Origin: Chlorobaculum tepidum TLS
Lineage (GTDB): Bacteria; Bacteroidota; Chlorobiia; Chlorobiales; Chlorobiaceae
NCBI RefSeq assembly: GCF_000006985.1
Contig: NC_002932.3
Span: forward strand, 1,633,551 to 1,697,550
DNA: 64,000 nt
Reading direction: 5' to 3'
Below, piece by piece: positions 34,436-43,049 of this stretch. Below the pieces are notes generated by a model that was not told the origin of the DNA, did not search any database, and was given only the letters and a program-made list of their open reading frames with translations. Both the position numbers and the translations under genes were made by a program. Numbering within the stretch: position 1 is the stretch's first letter; every line of letters begins with the position of its first letter.

Positions 34436-35067
34436 GCTTCCACCTCCGCAGGTTTGCGGAAAATGATCCAGGTTCCGGCCTCCTGATGCTCCACGACGCC
34501 ATCGATGCCGAGCCGTTCGAGTATCGCTCTGAAGTGCTCGGGCGGATTCTGCGTCATACGCTCCCTGCGCTTGCGGTTCCACTCGGGATCGTCGGCTTTG
34601 GCTGCCTCGATTTCGCGCAGCAGCTCCGCCGTGCCGAAGCCACCGCCGATCCACGCCCAGCCGCCGGGCCGCAGGACGCGATACACCTCGGCAAGCCCTT
34701 TTTGCTGATCCTCCCAGAAAAAGATCGAACCCCGGCTCACTACCAGATCGATCGATGCGTCATCGAACGGCAACGCTTCGGCCACCCCCTGCACGACATC
34801 AACGCGCTCGGCGACGCCCGCTTCGGCACTGTTCTCGCGGGCCAGCTCGACGCACTCCGGCATGAGATCGACCACCGTCACAGTCAGCGAGGTGATTTTA
34901 GCCAGACAGACGCCGAGCATCCCCGGCCCGCCGCCGAGATCGACGCAGCGCCCGGAACGCACGCCCGTCCGCTCGACGATCTGCGCGGCGATGACCGGAT
35001 AGATTTTGCGGAAATGGCCCTTCATGATCTTCTCGTTGAACTCCGCCGCATTCATAGTGTAACTCAT
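34432..35067 (-). CDS. Class I SAM-dependent methyltransferase in the uptake cluster
   Basis: 211 residues. Motif I is CVDLGGGPGMLGVCLAKIT near residue 42, then VVDLMPECVELARENSAEAG, IDLVVSRGSIFFWED and EVYRVLRPGGWAWIGGGFG. Small UbiE-like methylase without an identifiable substrate domain. It sits between the importer ATPase and the binding lipoprotein, overlapping the latter by four bases, so it probably modifies the imported ligand. Confidence 0.85.
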   Translation of the reverse strand: MSYTMNAAEFNEKIMKGHFRKIYPVIAAQIVERTGVRSGRCVDLGGGPGMLGVCLAKITSLTVTVVDLMPECVELARENSAEAGVAERVDVVQGVAEALPFDDASIDLVVSRGSIFFWEDQQKGLAEVYRVLRPGGWAWIGGGFGTAELLREIEAAKADDPEWNRKRRERMTQNPPEHFRAILERLGIDGVVEHQEAGTWIIFRKPAEVEA

Positions 35068-35342
35068 TGTTTTATAGCGTTTTGTTATTGCTCTAACAAC
35101 AACGACTCGCGAAGGTTGTCGAGCAAGATTTTGGGCTGAAGCCCATGATTTTTTTGTGCCTTGAACCCCGTCCCGAAAGCATTCGGGACAAGGCAATTTT
35201 GGAAAACTCACTTTTCCAAAGTCATCCGCCTCCTCCTGTTTTTTGCTCTGCCCTTTCAAACTCTTGACAATTGCCCCGGACTTCAGTCCGGGGTATGCAG
35301 ATAACGCATAGTAAGTAAGGGCTTTAGCCCAATCCCTCCCCC
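35068..35342. repeat. Intercistronic region with three hairpins of the dispersed element
   Basis: Between the ATPase and methyltransferase genes: GCCTTG/CAAGGC around GTCCCGAA/TTCGGGAC (35158-35194), CCCCGGACT/AGTCCGGGG (35274-35293) and GGGCTTTAGCCC (35319-35330), plus AACTCTTGACAATTGCC (35259). This matches copy 1 at 24678. It could attenuate transcription inside the operon. Confidence 0.7.
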
Positions 35343-36143
35343 CTACTCCACCACCGGAGCGCAGACCCTTCGGCTGGCGTGGCCGTTTTGCGGGGTGTCG
35401 AACACCTGCACCTCGACGCCGTAGATGCTCCGCAGCGTATCCGGGGTGAGCGTCGCTTCGGGCGGGCCGTCGTGGCTCAGCTTGCCGCCGGAAAGCACCG
35501 CCACGCGCGAGGCCGCCATGAAGGCGTGGTCGGGGTGGTGCGTCGCCATCAGAATGCCGATGCCGCGCCCGGCAAGCGCCCTGACTTTGCGGAGCAGCCG
35601 CACCTGGTTGCCGTAGTCGAGGTTCGAGGCCGGTTCGTCGAGAATCATGAACCGCGCCTCCTGCGCCAGCGCCCGCGCAATGACGACCATCTGCCGCTCG
35701 CCGCCGCTCAACTCGTTGAACGGGCGACTGGCGAGATGACCGATTTCGAGCAGTTCGAGGCACTCCGCCGCAATCCGGCGATCACGCGCTCCCGGCGAGG
35801 CGAAGAGGCCGAGATGCGCGCTCCGGCCGAAAAGCACCACATCACTTACCGGATAGGCGAACGGCATGGCGTAGGATTGCGGCACGTAGGAGACGATACG
35901 CGCAATCTCCGTCGGCGAAAGGCGAGAGACTTCGCGACCCGCAAGCGTCACCGAGCCATTAACCGGAGCGATGAAGCCGAGCATCGTCCTGAACAGCGTG
36001 GTTTTGCCCGCGCCGTTCTGGCCGAGCAGGCAGATGATTTCGCCCGGCTCAATCTCCAGATCGACATTGTTCAGAATCGCCCTGCCGTTGTAGCCAAGTC
36101 CGGCGTTCCGCAGGGCAATCGACTGTTCCTTGAGCTTCACCAT
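35343..36143 (-). CDS. ABC importer ATPase (BtuD/FecE-like)
   Basis: 266 residues: Walker A LLGQNGAGKTTLFRTMLG, signature NELSGGERQMVVIARAL, Walker B ARFMILDEPASNLD and switch ATHHPDHAF. It powers the neighbouring FecCD-type permease, whose reading frame it overlaps by seven bases. Confidence 0.93.
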   Translation of the reverse strand: MVKLKEQSIALRNAGLGYNGRAILNNVDLEIEPGEIICLLGQNGAGKTTLFRTMLGFIAPVNGSVTLAGREVSRLSPTEIARIVSYVPQSYAMPFAYPVSDVVLFGRSAHLGLFASPGARDRRIAAECLELLEIGHLASRPFNELSGGERQMVVIARALAQEARFMILDEPASNLDYGNQVRLLRKVRALAGRGIGILMATHHPDHAFMAASRVAVLSGGKLSHDGPPEATLTPDTLRSIYGVEVQVFDTPQNGHASRRVCAPVVE

Positions 36144-37132
36144 GCGCGTAGCGATGAGCGTTTCATGATCCAGATGAAAAAGGGCGCACCAAGCACCGCC
36201 GTGATGATGCCGACCGGAATCTCCACCGACGCCGCCGAGCGGGCGACCGTATCGACCGCCACCATGAAGGCCGCGCCGACGAGGAACGAGACCGGCATGA
36301 GCCGCCGGTGGTTCGCTCCGCCGAGAAACCGCGAGATGTGCGGCACGACGAGGCCGACCCAGCCGATGATGCCGCAGATGGAAATCATGCTCGCCGTCAC
36401 GAGCGTCGCCGAGAGGATCACGGCGACGCGCATCCGTTCGGTGTGCAGGCCGAGCGAGCGGGCCTCCTCCTCGCCGAACGAGAGCACGTTCAGCCGCCAG
36501 CTCACGAGCAGCAGCGGAATCGCGCCCGCGAACACCATCGCCACCGCTGCGCCAAGTTCGCCCGTGCGGATGTCGGCGAAGCTGCCCATGAGCCAGTAGG
36601 TGATGGCGGGCAGCTTGTCGAGCGGATCGGCGATGTACTTGAGCAGCGAGAGCAGGGCCCCGAAGAGCGACGAGATCACGATGCCCGACAGCACGAGTAC
36701 CAGCACCGAATCGCCGTTTCGCCCGATGGCGCGGCTGACCAGCACTGCGGCGAACACGGCGGTGATGCCGCCCGCCAGCGACAGCGCCTGCACGGCGGCC
36801 ACCGGCAGCGAAAAGAGAATCCCCAGCGCCGCGCCGAAACCGGAGCCGGACGAGACGCCGAGAATGTCGGGACTCACCATCGGATTGCGGAACAGCCCCT
36901 GATACGCCGCGCCGGAGAGCGACAGCGCTCCTCCGGCCGCGATGGCAGCAATCAGCCGCGGCAGGCGGATGTTGAGCAGCACCACCGGAAGGTTCGAGTC
37001 GGCGCTCCTGCCTGTCAGGAGCCACGAAAGAATCGCGAGCGGCGAGACAGGATAGCGCCCCACGCCGAGCGAGAGCAGGCTCGCGCCGCCAAGCGCGAAG
37101 AGGCAGACGAGAATCAGCGGTACTCCTTTCAT
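36137..37132 (-). CDS. ABC importer permease (BtuC/FecCD-like)
   Basis: A 331-residue membrane protein with LNIRLPRLIAAIAAGGALSL, GAAYQGLFRNPMVSPDILGV, the coupling region EEEARSLGLHTERMRV and GWVGLVVPHISRFLGGANHR, the typical FecCD signature. It transports siderophores, corrinoids, heme or molybdate as a dimer. ATG 37132 lies just 9 bp from the TonB receptor stop. Confidence 0.92.
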   Translation of the reverse strand: MKGVPLILVCLFALGGASLLSLGVGRYPVSPLAILSWLLTGRSADSNLPVVLLNIRLPRLIAAIAAGGALSLSGAAYQGLFRNPMVSPDILGVSSGSGFGAALGILFSLPVAAVQALSLAGGITAVFAAVLVSRAIGRNGDSVLVLVLSGIVISSLFGALLSLLKYIADPLDKLPAITYWLMGSFADIRTGELGAAVAMVFAGAIPLLLVSWRLNVLSFGEEEARSLGLHTERMRVAVILSATLVTASMISICGIIGWVGLVVPHISRFLGGANHRRLMPVSFLVGAAFMVAVDTVARSAASVEIPVGIITAVLGAPFFIWIMKRSSLRAW

Positions 37133-37140
37133 CGAGCTGC

Positions 37141-39159
37141 TCAGAATGCGTAATTCATCGACGCGATATACTCGCGCCCGGCTTCCGGATACCCCTCCGC
37201 GACCTCGTAGTTGCGGTCGAAGAGATTGTTGACCGCCGCATGAAGCGAGAGCGCGTCGGTCAGCCCGGCGTTTATGTGCAGATTCAGGAGGCCATAAGGC
37301 GATGCCGTGTACTTCCCGTCGCTGGTGCTGTAACGCTTCGTGTTGTATTCGCTCTCGACAAGCACCCAGGTCTCCTTGTTCAACAGGAACTGCACGGAGC
37401 CATTGAGCTTGTGCTTCGGCACATCGGTAAAGACCAGATCGGGATTGCTGTCGTTCTGCCGGTCGATGTAACTGTAGGCCACATGCGCTTTCAGCCACGC
37501 TTCCGGCTGCCAGTCCATTGAATATTCGAAGCCGGTGAAGGTTGACTTGCCGGTATTCTGCATCTGCCAGAGCCAGGTGCTGGTCGCCGTATCATAGGCG
37601 ACATTGTTGACCTGCTGGATGGTGTCGTCGAGCTTGCTCCGGTAAACCGACGCGTGAAGCGAAAATTTTCCGGAGGGTGTAAAAGCGTAATCGAGACCGT
37701 AGTTCAGGCTCTGTTCAGGATCGAGGCCGGGGTTGGCAATCGCCCTGCCCATCCGGTAGGAGTAGCGATCCTTCAGCGTGGGAAAGCGCGTCGTCCGCGC
37801 CACATAGCTGGTCAGCGTGTTGCAGGCGTCCAGATGCCCGACCATGGCGAGCTGCGCGTTGGCTGCCCGGTTGTCTTCGAGATCGAACGAATGGATGGCC
37901 GTATGAGTGTTGTCGGTGAACTCCTGCGCCTCGATGGTGGAGCGGAAATCCTGACGGACACCGGCGATGAGCGTGAGATTTTTCGAGGCATTCCAGGTGT
38001 TCTCGACGGCAATCGAGAAGGTGTTGTCCGCGAACTTCAGCGGCTCCTCGCCGGTGTTACCGATTTCGTTGTGCATGTCGTACTTGTCGTGCAGCGCGAC
38101 TTTGAGGATGTCGCTCTGCGCGATGCTGGTGCCGAACTCCACCGAACCGCCGACCGTGTGGTCATCATAGCGGCTCGAAAAAGCTTTATTGCTATGCTGA
38201 GTGGTGTAGGTAGCGTCATCGTAGCTTTCGAGCGTGTTGTAATAATTATCGAAATAGGCCCGCGTTTTCAGGTAGCTCTTCTCGCCGAGGCTGGTGCGGC
38301 CGATGTAGTACAGGCTGGTTTTGTCCCAGTTGGTGAAGCGCCAGAAGCGGCTCTTGTTGTTCGGATTCGATCCGGTATAAAGCGGCACGCCCTTGACCGA
38401 GTGCTGGCTGTTGAGGGTGATGGAGTACTCGTCCGTGCTGTTGGGTGTGTAACCGATTTTGATCGTGGCGTTCCGGTCACGGGTATCGGAGTTGCCACGC
38501 TCGCCGCCGTCTTCGTTCGCGACAGGTTCAAACGAGGAGGAGAGTGGCATGAAGTCGCGACTCAGCACGGAAAGCCCGGCCTGCACGTACCACTTGCCCT
38601 GATTCGAGCCGATGTTGACGCTTTCAAATCCGGCGTCGATCTCGTCGTTGCCCATCGATCCGCCAGCGCTAACGTTGCCTTCAAGCTTTTTTTCCGGCTT
38701 GCGGCTGACCATGTTGATCGCGCCGCCAAGCGTGTTCGGGCCGTACAGCACCGAGGTGAAGCCTTTGGAAACGCTGACTTCCGACAGGTTCATCGTCAAA
38801 AAGCGGTTCGGATCGACATAGCCGTCGTACGGCACGTAGAGCGGAACGCCGTCGAGGTAGAGCGGCACCTGGCGCATGTCGAAGCCGCGCACGTAGATCA
38901 TCCCTTCATTGCGCCCGCCGACATTACTGATCGTGACGCCCGGCAGAAGATCGGCGGCTTCGGAGAGATTCTGCTTGTCGAGCATTTCCATCTCGGCGGC
39001 GGGAACCGTTTCGGAGGAGTTGGCACTCTTGCCCGTGACGACGATCTCGCCCGCCGTGAAAACCGGCGTGGCGCTCTGGTCGCTCGATGCAATGGTTTCG
39101 GCTGCAATTGCCGGCCTGACCGCGGCCAGCAGCAACACCATCAATACTGCTTTCTTCAT
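37141..39159 (-). CDS. TonB-dependent outer-membrane receptor 2
   Basis: 672 residues. Signal peptide RPAIAAET, TonB box-like AGEIVVTGKSAN, plug with GMIYVRGFDMRQVPLYLDGV and YGPNTLGGAINMVSRKPEKK, C-terminal barrel ending YIASMNYAF. It should bring the ligand for the BtuCDF-like system directly downstream into the periplasm. A CGTTATAAC motif lies 16 bp before the start codon. Confidence 0.92.
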   Translation of the reverse strand: MKKAVLMVLLLAAVRPAIAAETIASSDQSATPVFTAGEIVVTGKSANSSETVPAAEMEMLDKQNLSEAADLLPGVTISNVGGRNEGMIYVRGFDMRQVPLYLDGVPLYVPYDGYVDPNRFLTMNLSEVSVSKGFTSVLYGPNTLGGAINMVSRKPEKKLEGNVSAGGSMGNDEIDAGFESVNIGSNQGKWYVQAGLSVLSRDFMPLSSSFEPVANEDGGERGNSDTRDRNATIKIGYTPNSTDEYSITLNSQHSVKGVPLYTGSNPNNKSRFWRFTNWDKTSLYYIGRTSLGEKSYLKTRAYFDNYYNTLESYDDATYTTQHSNKAFSSRYDDHTVGGSVEFGTSIAQSDILKVALHDKYDMHNEIGNTGEEPLKFADNTFSIAVENTWNASKNLTLIAGVRQDFRSTIEAQEFTDNTHTAIHSFDLEDNRAANAQLAMVGHLDACNTLTSYVARTTRFPTLKDRYSYRMGRAIANPGLDPEQSLNYGLDYAFTPSGKFSLHASVYRSKLDDTIQQVNNVAYDTATSTWLWQMQNTGKSTFTGFEYSMDWQPEAWLKAHVAYSYIDRQNDSNPDLVFTDVPKHKLNGSVQFLLNKETWVLVESEYNTKRYSTSDGKYTASPYGLLNLHINAGLTDALSLHAAVNNLFDRNYEVAEGYPEAGREYIASMNYAF

Positions 39160-39215
39160 GGATATGGTTGATTTCGTTATAACTCTTAATATATAATGCT
39201 GTACAAAAAAAGGGG

Positions 39216-40013
39216 CTACCCGGCGTTTTCGGGGGCCTTGACAAAAAACTCTTGCGATCCCGCAGGAACGTTCCGAACTCTCACGTACCGCCCGATATGG
39301 TACACCACCGGCTCCGGCAGGGCGATCGAACAACCAGCCGCCGTTAGCTCGCCAAGAGTCGTCCGCGCAAACGCCTCATCCGGCCATCCGGCCTTGCTCA
39401 CCGCCACGACCGGCATTGCATCAGGCACGCCCGCTTCACGAAAAGTCCGGAGGATACCCGGCAGATTCGCCGTCGCCATGTAGAGCACGACCGTCGCGCC
39501 ATGGCCGAGCAAGTGTGCGGCATCGCGGATGAGCGCGAAGTCGTCGGTGATCGCGGCGGCGATGAGGTTGAGCACGGCGTCGCTCTCGAACTTGCGGCTG
39601 ATCGGCAGGGCGTAGGCGCTCGCCGCCGCCGCTCCGGCACAGATGCCGGGAATAGCGGCCCACGGAATGCCGAGCCGCGTGAGCACGTCGCCCTCATCAA
39701 CTTCGCCGCCGAACAGCGACGGATCGCCGGTTTTCAGCCGCACGACGCGCAAGCCACGATCACGATACTCCCGAATCACCACGATCATCGGCGTCTGTTC
39801 GCGACGCCCCTCGCCGGTTTCATATGGCGAACGATCCACGCGAACAATCGCGGCGCGTTCGGATGCCAGCGCGAGTACCGGCTCGACCGTCCCGCAGTCG
39901 TAGAGAATGACATCGGCCTCGCGGATGGCCGCCGCGCCGCGCACCGTCAGCAGCTCCGGATCGCCCGGCCCCGCGCCGACAATCAGAACCCTGTTTTCTC
40001 CATGCTCCGCCAT
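39216..40013 (-). CDS. Divergent tetrapyrrole methylase (SUMT/CobA-like)
   Basis: 265 residues with the SAM-methylase fold: VLIVGAGPGDPELLTVRGAA, VRLKTGDPSLFGGEVDEGDV, IPGICAGAAAASAYALPIS and VVLYMATANLPGI. Standard uroporphyrinogen-III methyltransferases read KGGDPFIFGRGGEE at the second motif; this one has KTGDPSLFGGEVDE, so it may methylate another tetrapyrrole. It is the first gene of the uptake operon. ATG 40013 directly precedes the conserved core; longer starts add an unrelated stretch. Confidence 0.8.
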   Translation of the reverse strand: MAEHGENRVLIVGAGPGDPELLTVRGAAAIREADVILYDCGTVEPVLALASERAAIVRVDRSPYETGEGRREQTPMIVVIREYRDRGLRVVRLKTGDPSLFGGEVDEGDVLTRLGIPWAAIPGICAGAAAASAYALPISRKFESDAVLNLIAAAITDDFALIRDAAHLLGHGATVVLYMATANLPGILRTFREAGVPDAMPVVAVSKAGWPDEAFARTTLGELTAAGCSIALPEPVVYHIGRYVRVRNVPAGSQEFFVKAPENAG

Positions 40014-40419
40014 CTGATGAATCACTTTACGGCTTTCATTATTTCCTAAAAAATATAACGCCTGACAAAAAAAGAGGTGAAGTACTTTTCTTGTCAGAAT
40101 TTGCGACATCTTCACCATTATTCAAACAATTCCTACCTATTGGTATATAAATTTACAGAAAACAGCTTTTCTTATTAAAAAATTAAGGTTTCTTAATCTC
40201 ATCCATTGCCGTAAAAGAAAAATTTCATTATTTTAAGCAGTGCGTTATAACAGAGCCAACAGATCGATTTGACCCCATGTATTCGCGCATCCAGACGCTT
40301 GACAAGAACCGGCCCGGAAACGAGAAAATTCGGTTCACCGCCGCAGGATACGCCATGCAGCTTTCAATGCATCATCTCAACAACGCTTAGCTCCACCAAT
40401 CCCTATCAGGAGTAACACC
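40014..40419. promoter_or_regulatory. Divergent promoter region between the tetrapyrrole methylase and the molbindin
   Basis: 406 AT-rich bases without a convincing gene. It contains CGTTATAAC at 40243-40251, the same motif found before both TonB receptors, and TATAACG at 40054-40060. AGGAG lies nine bases before the molbindin ATG. An AT-rich run (TTCTTATTAAAAAATTAAGG) sits in the middle. Confidence 0.5.
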
Positions 40420-40845
40420 ATGAACATCAGTGCACGCAACATCTTCAAAGGCTCCATCTCGTCGATCGTCAAGGGCGCGGTCAACGCCGAAGTGACCATC
40501 ACGCTCGCCAGCGGCACTCCGATTGTATCGATCGTCACCATCGGAGCTGTCGAAAGGCTCGGCTTGCAAGAGGGTATGGCGGCCAGCGCCATCATCAAGG
40601 CGAGCACGGTCATTCTCGGCACCAATCTGCACGACGCGAAAATGAGCGCCCGGAACATCCTTTGCGGCACCGTGACCCGCGTGATCGACGGGCCGGTGAG
40701 CTGCGAGGTCGATCTGGAGATCGGCGTCGGCGAGGTGCTGTCGGCGGTCATCACCCACGGCAGCGCCGAGAAGCTCGGCTTCGCCGAAGGCAGCCACGCC
40801 TGCGCCATCTTCAAGGCATCGAGCGTAATCATCGGCGTGGATTGA
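40420..40845 (+). CDS. Molbindin (two Mop domains), molybdate/tungstate-binding protein
   Basis: 141 residues made of two repeated Mop domains. First: MNISARNIFKGSISSIVKGA, then SIVTIGAVERLGLQEG. Second: MSARNILCGTVTRVIDGPVS, then SAVITHGSAEKLGFAEG. Both end AxxKASxVI. Mop proteins bind molybdate oligomers for storage or homeostasis. Divergent placement from the uptake operon hints that the operon handles Mo or W. A terminator follows at 40881. Confidence 0.93.
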   Translation: MNISARNIFKGSISSIVKGAVNAEVTITLASGTPIVSIVTIGAVERLGLQEGMAASAIIKASTVILGTNLHDAKMSARNILCGTVTRVIDGPVSCEVDLEIGVGEVLSAVITHGSAEKLGFAEGSHACAIFKASSVIIGVD

Positions 40846-40880
40846 GCAATCGGGCTGCGCGCTCCCAATCCTTCTCCTCT

Positions 40881-40924
40881 ATGCCCTACAAGTCCTATAG
40901 GATTTATAGGGCATATTTTTTATT
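40881..40924 (+). terminator. Intrinsic terminator after the molbindin
   Basis: ATGCCCTA.../TATAGGGCAT hairpin with an inner TCCTATAGGA, followed by ATTTTTTATT. Confidence 0.8.
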
Positions 40925-40963
40925 ACCTTGAAGAAAACGCCATCTCAACCAGCTTTTACCACC

Positions 40964-41701
40964 ATGAGCGTTTCAGGAAAAAAGGTGTGCTTCATGACCG
41001 GAGCTTCTGGCAAGCTCGGAAGTGAAATCGCACTCGCTATCGCCGGGCAGGGCTATTCAATCTTTTTCACCTGGCAGCACTCGGAGAAGAAGGCAAAGGA
41101 AACGCTTGAAAAAATCCGCTGGGTCAGCCCAGAATCGCAGATGGTGCGGTGCGACGTTTCGAACATCGCCGAGATCGAAAAGGCATTCGCGATCTTCAGC
41201 GAGCACTTCAACCGCCTCGACCTGCTCATCACAAGCGCCTCAAACTTTTTCCGCACTCCCCTGCTCGACGTGACCGAACCGGAATGGGACAGCCTCGTCG
41301 ATACCAATCTCAAAGGTGCATTCTTCACGATGCAACAGGCTTCGCGGATCATGCTGAAACAGCCGTTCGTCTCACGCATCATCACGATGACCGATATTTC
41401 AGCAAATCTCGTTTGGCGCAACTACGCGCCGTACACGGTCTCGAAGTCGGGCATCCAGCACCTCACGAGAATTTTCGCCAAGGAAATGGCTCCAAAAATT
41501 CTTGTCAACTCCATTGCGCCGGGCACCATCTCGGCCTACTCCGGGCGCGACGAGGAGCCGGAAGCCGACCTTGTCGGCAAAATCCCGCTGGAGCGCCTCG
41601 GCGACCCGATGGACATCGTCATGGCAATCCGGTTCCTGATGGAAACCGAATACATCACCGGCCAGGTGATCAACGTGGACGGCGGGCGGATGTTGTTCTG
41701 A
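40964..41701 (+). CDS. Short-chain dehydrogenase/reductase (pteridine reductase/FolM-like)
   Basis: 245 residues. NADP motif TGASGKLGSEIA, LLITSASNFFRTPLLD (NASxF-like segment of pteridine reductases), catalytic Tyr-Lys in YTVSKSGIQHL, and GQVINVDGGRML. It could reduce a pterin, which would fit the adjacent molybdenum genes, but general SDR activity cannot be excluded. A TTG at 40928 would add twelve residues. Confidence 0.82.
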   Translation: MSVSGKKVCFMTGASGKLGSEIALAIAGQGYSIFFTWQHSEKKAKETLEKIRWVSPESQMVRCDVSNIAEIEKAFAIFSEHFNRLDLLITSASNFFRTPLLDVTEPEWDSLVDTNLKGAFFTMQQASRIMLKQPFVSRIITMTDISANLVWRNYAPYTVSKSGIQHLTRIFAKEMAPKILVNSIAPGTISAYSGRDEEPEADLVGKIPLERLGDPMDIVMAIRFLMETEYITGQVINVDGGRMLF

Positions 41702-41836
41702 GCGGCGGCCCGGCTTGCCTATCCGACCGATCGGCTGGATATGTCTGATCTTGTCCCCGGCTCCGCCTTCCTCTTCCGTTATTTTTTTATATTCAAGCAG
41801 TAATCAGCCCGCAAACCTATTATTCCATCCACTACC

Positions 41837-42103
41837 ATGGAACATCAGATACCGGTCAACGATACTTCCCAGGAGCAGCCCAAAACTGGCCCTGCTGTTC
41901 ATGATGAAATTCCTGAGCCGTTCAGGAAGATCAGCCAGAAAGTTTCGGAAGCTTTCAGCGAATTCAAGGAGAGCGAAACCTGGGAAAAAATGCTTGACGC
42001 TCGCGACAAGGCTCGCGATTATATCACGGAAAATCCGGTGAACTCGTTCTTCTACGCCCTCGGCGCCGGCATGTTTCTTGGCTTTCTGCTGAAAAGGAAA
42101 TAA
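41837..42103 (+). CDS. YqjD/ElaB-like (DUF883) membrane-anchored protein
   Basis: 88 residues: amphipathic helix KISQKVSEAFSEFKESETWE followed by DYITENPVNSFFYALGAGMF and a single membrane segment ending KRK. The family anchors at the inner membrane and in E. coli binds ribosomes. First of three small genes resembling yqjDEK. Confidence 0.78.
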   Translation: MEHQIPVNDTSQEQPKTGPAVHDEIPEPFRKISQKVSEAFSEFKESETWEKMLDARDKARDYITENPVNSFFYALGAGMFLGFLLKRK

Positions 42104-42121
42104 CAGGAAACCTATGATCGC

Positions 42122-42520
42122 ATGAGCCGGATGAAACAGGAGCCTACCAACGTTAACCGTAAAGAGGAGCGGGAGCGCCAAAGAAAAGGCATTCCCGGAC
42201 TGATCGACAGCACGGTGAGTTCAACCATCGATGACCTGAAGGCGATCATCGACGCCAAACTTGAGCTATTCAAAATAGAACTGACCGAAAAGGTGGCGCT
42301 GGTCAGCGCTTTCGTGCTGCTGCTCGTCGTGCTCATGATTGGCGTGGCCTACCTGATCACCACCATCGCCCTGCTTTTTGGCGAACTCTTCGGCCACGTC
42401 TGGCTTGGTTATCTCCTTGTAAGCATGGTATTTATCCTGACTTTTGCATTCTTTACCAAAGTCAAGCCGAATGCGCTGAAGAACTTCATCCATAAAATTC
42501 TTCTCTCCGCCAATGACTAA
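42122..42520 (+). CDS. YqjE-like (phage holin family) inner-membrane protein
   Basis: 132 residues with two membrane segments (VALVSAFVLLLVVLMIGVAY and VWLGYLLVSMVFILTFAFF) after a charged N-terminus. Matches the YqjE/holin superfamily family III. Middle gene of the yqjDEK-like group; its end overlaps the next gene by eight bases. Confidence 0.78.
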   Translation: MSRMKQEPTNVNRKEERERQRKGIPGLIDSTVSSTIDDLKAIIDAKLELFKIELTEKVALVSAFVLLLVVLMIGVAYLITTIALLFGELFGHVWLGYLLVSMVFILTFAFFTKVKPNALKNFIHKILLSAND

Positions 42521-42932
42521 AGCAAATGACCCGATCAAAAACATCCAGTCGAGAATCGACGAGCTGGAACAGACGATAAACGAACGCGGGGAACAGATCA
42601 GGAAACGAACCCGGCAGTTGAAAGAGGATTTGCAGGCGGAGCTGTCACCGATGGAGATGCTCAAGCGGCACCCGGTGGAGGCAGCCGGAGCCTCCTTCGT
42701 TACCGGCATTGTTGCGGGCCGCGTGATCCGGTCGCTCTTCGGCAGAAAACCTCGCGCCGCAGCCATTCAACCTTCGGCAGAGAGCGCGCCTCAGGCAGCT
42801 CATGCTCCCCAGCAAAAACAGCCCTCGCAAATCGGAGTCGCCGTGGGAGCCATCGGCGTGGAACTCCTGCACGCCGCCAAAGACCTTGCAGTCACTTGGC
42901 TCAAAAGCCAGGTCGAGGCAAAGAAAAAGTAA
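42513..42932 (+). CDS. YqjK-like coiled-coil protein
   Basis: 139 residues: coiled coil IQSRIDELEQTINERGEQIR, a hydrophobic patch AAGASFVTGIVAGRVI, an Ala/Pro/Gln linker and a C-terminal amphipathic helix. Probably a membrane-associated partner of the two preceding proteins. No known activity. Confidence 0.65.
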   Translation: MTKANDPIKNIQSRIDELEQTINERGEQIRKRTRQLKEDLQAELSPMEMLKRHPVEAAGASFVTGIVAGRVIRSLFGRKPRAAAIQPSAESAPQAAHAPQQKQPSQIGVAVGAIGVELLHAAKDLAVTWLKSQVEAKKK

Positions 42933-42946
42933 AGCCGGTTTTTCAG

Positions 42947-42989
42947 ATTGGTCAGATCAGACGAATCGGACTGATCCGACCGATCTGGC
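42947..42989. repeat. Dispersed GATC/GGTC repeat, copy 1
   Basis: TTGGTCAGATCAGACGAATC followed by GGACTGATCCGACCGATCTGGC. A related unit ends recX at 51851-51880. Confidence 0.6.
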
Positions 42990-43049
42990 AAAAACCCGCC
43001 ACCCCCTCTTCAATTCATCATTCAGCATTCATAATTCATAATGCTCTTC

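Noticed and set aside
40014-40419. Molybdenum-cofactor riboswitch before the molbindin
   Set aside because: The region is AT-rich and I could not find the multi-stem core; only the short CGTTATAAC motif stands out.
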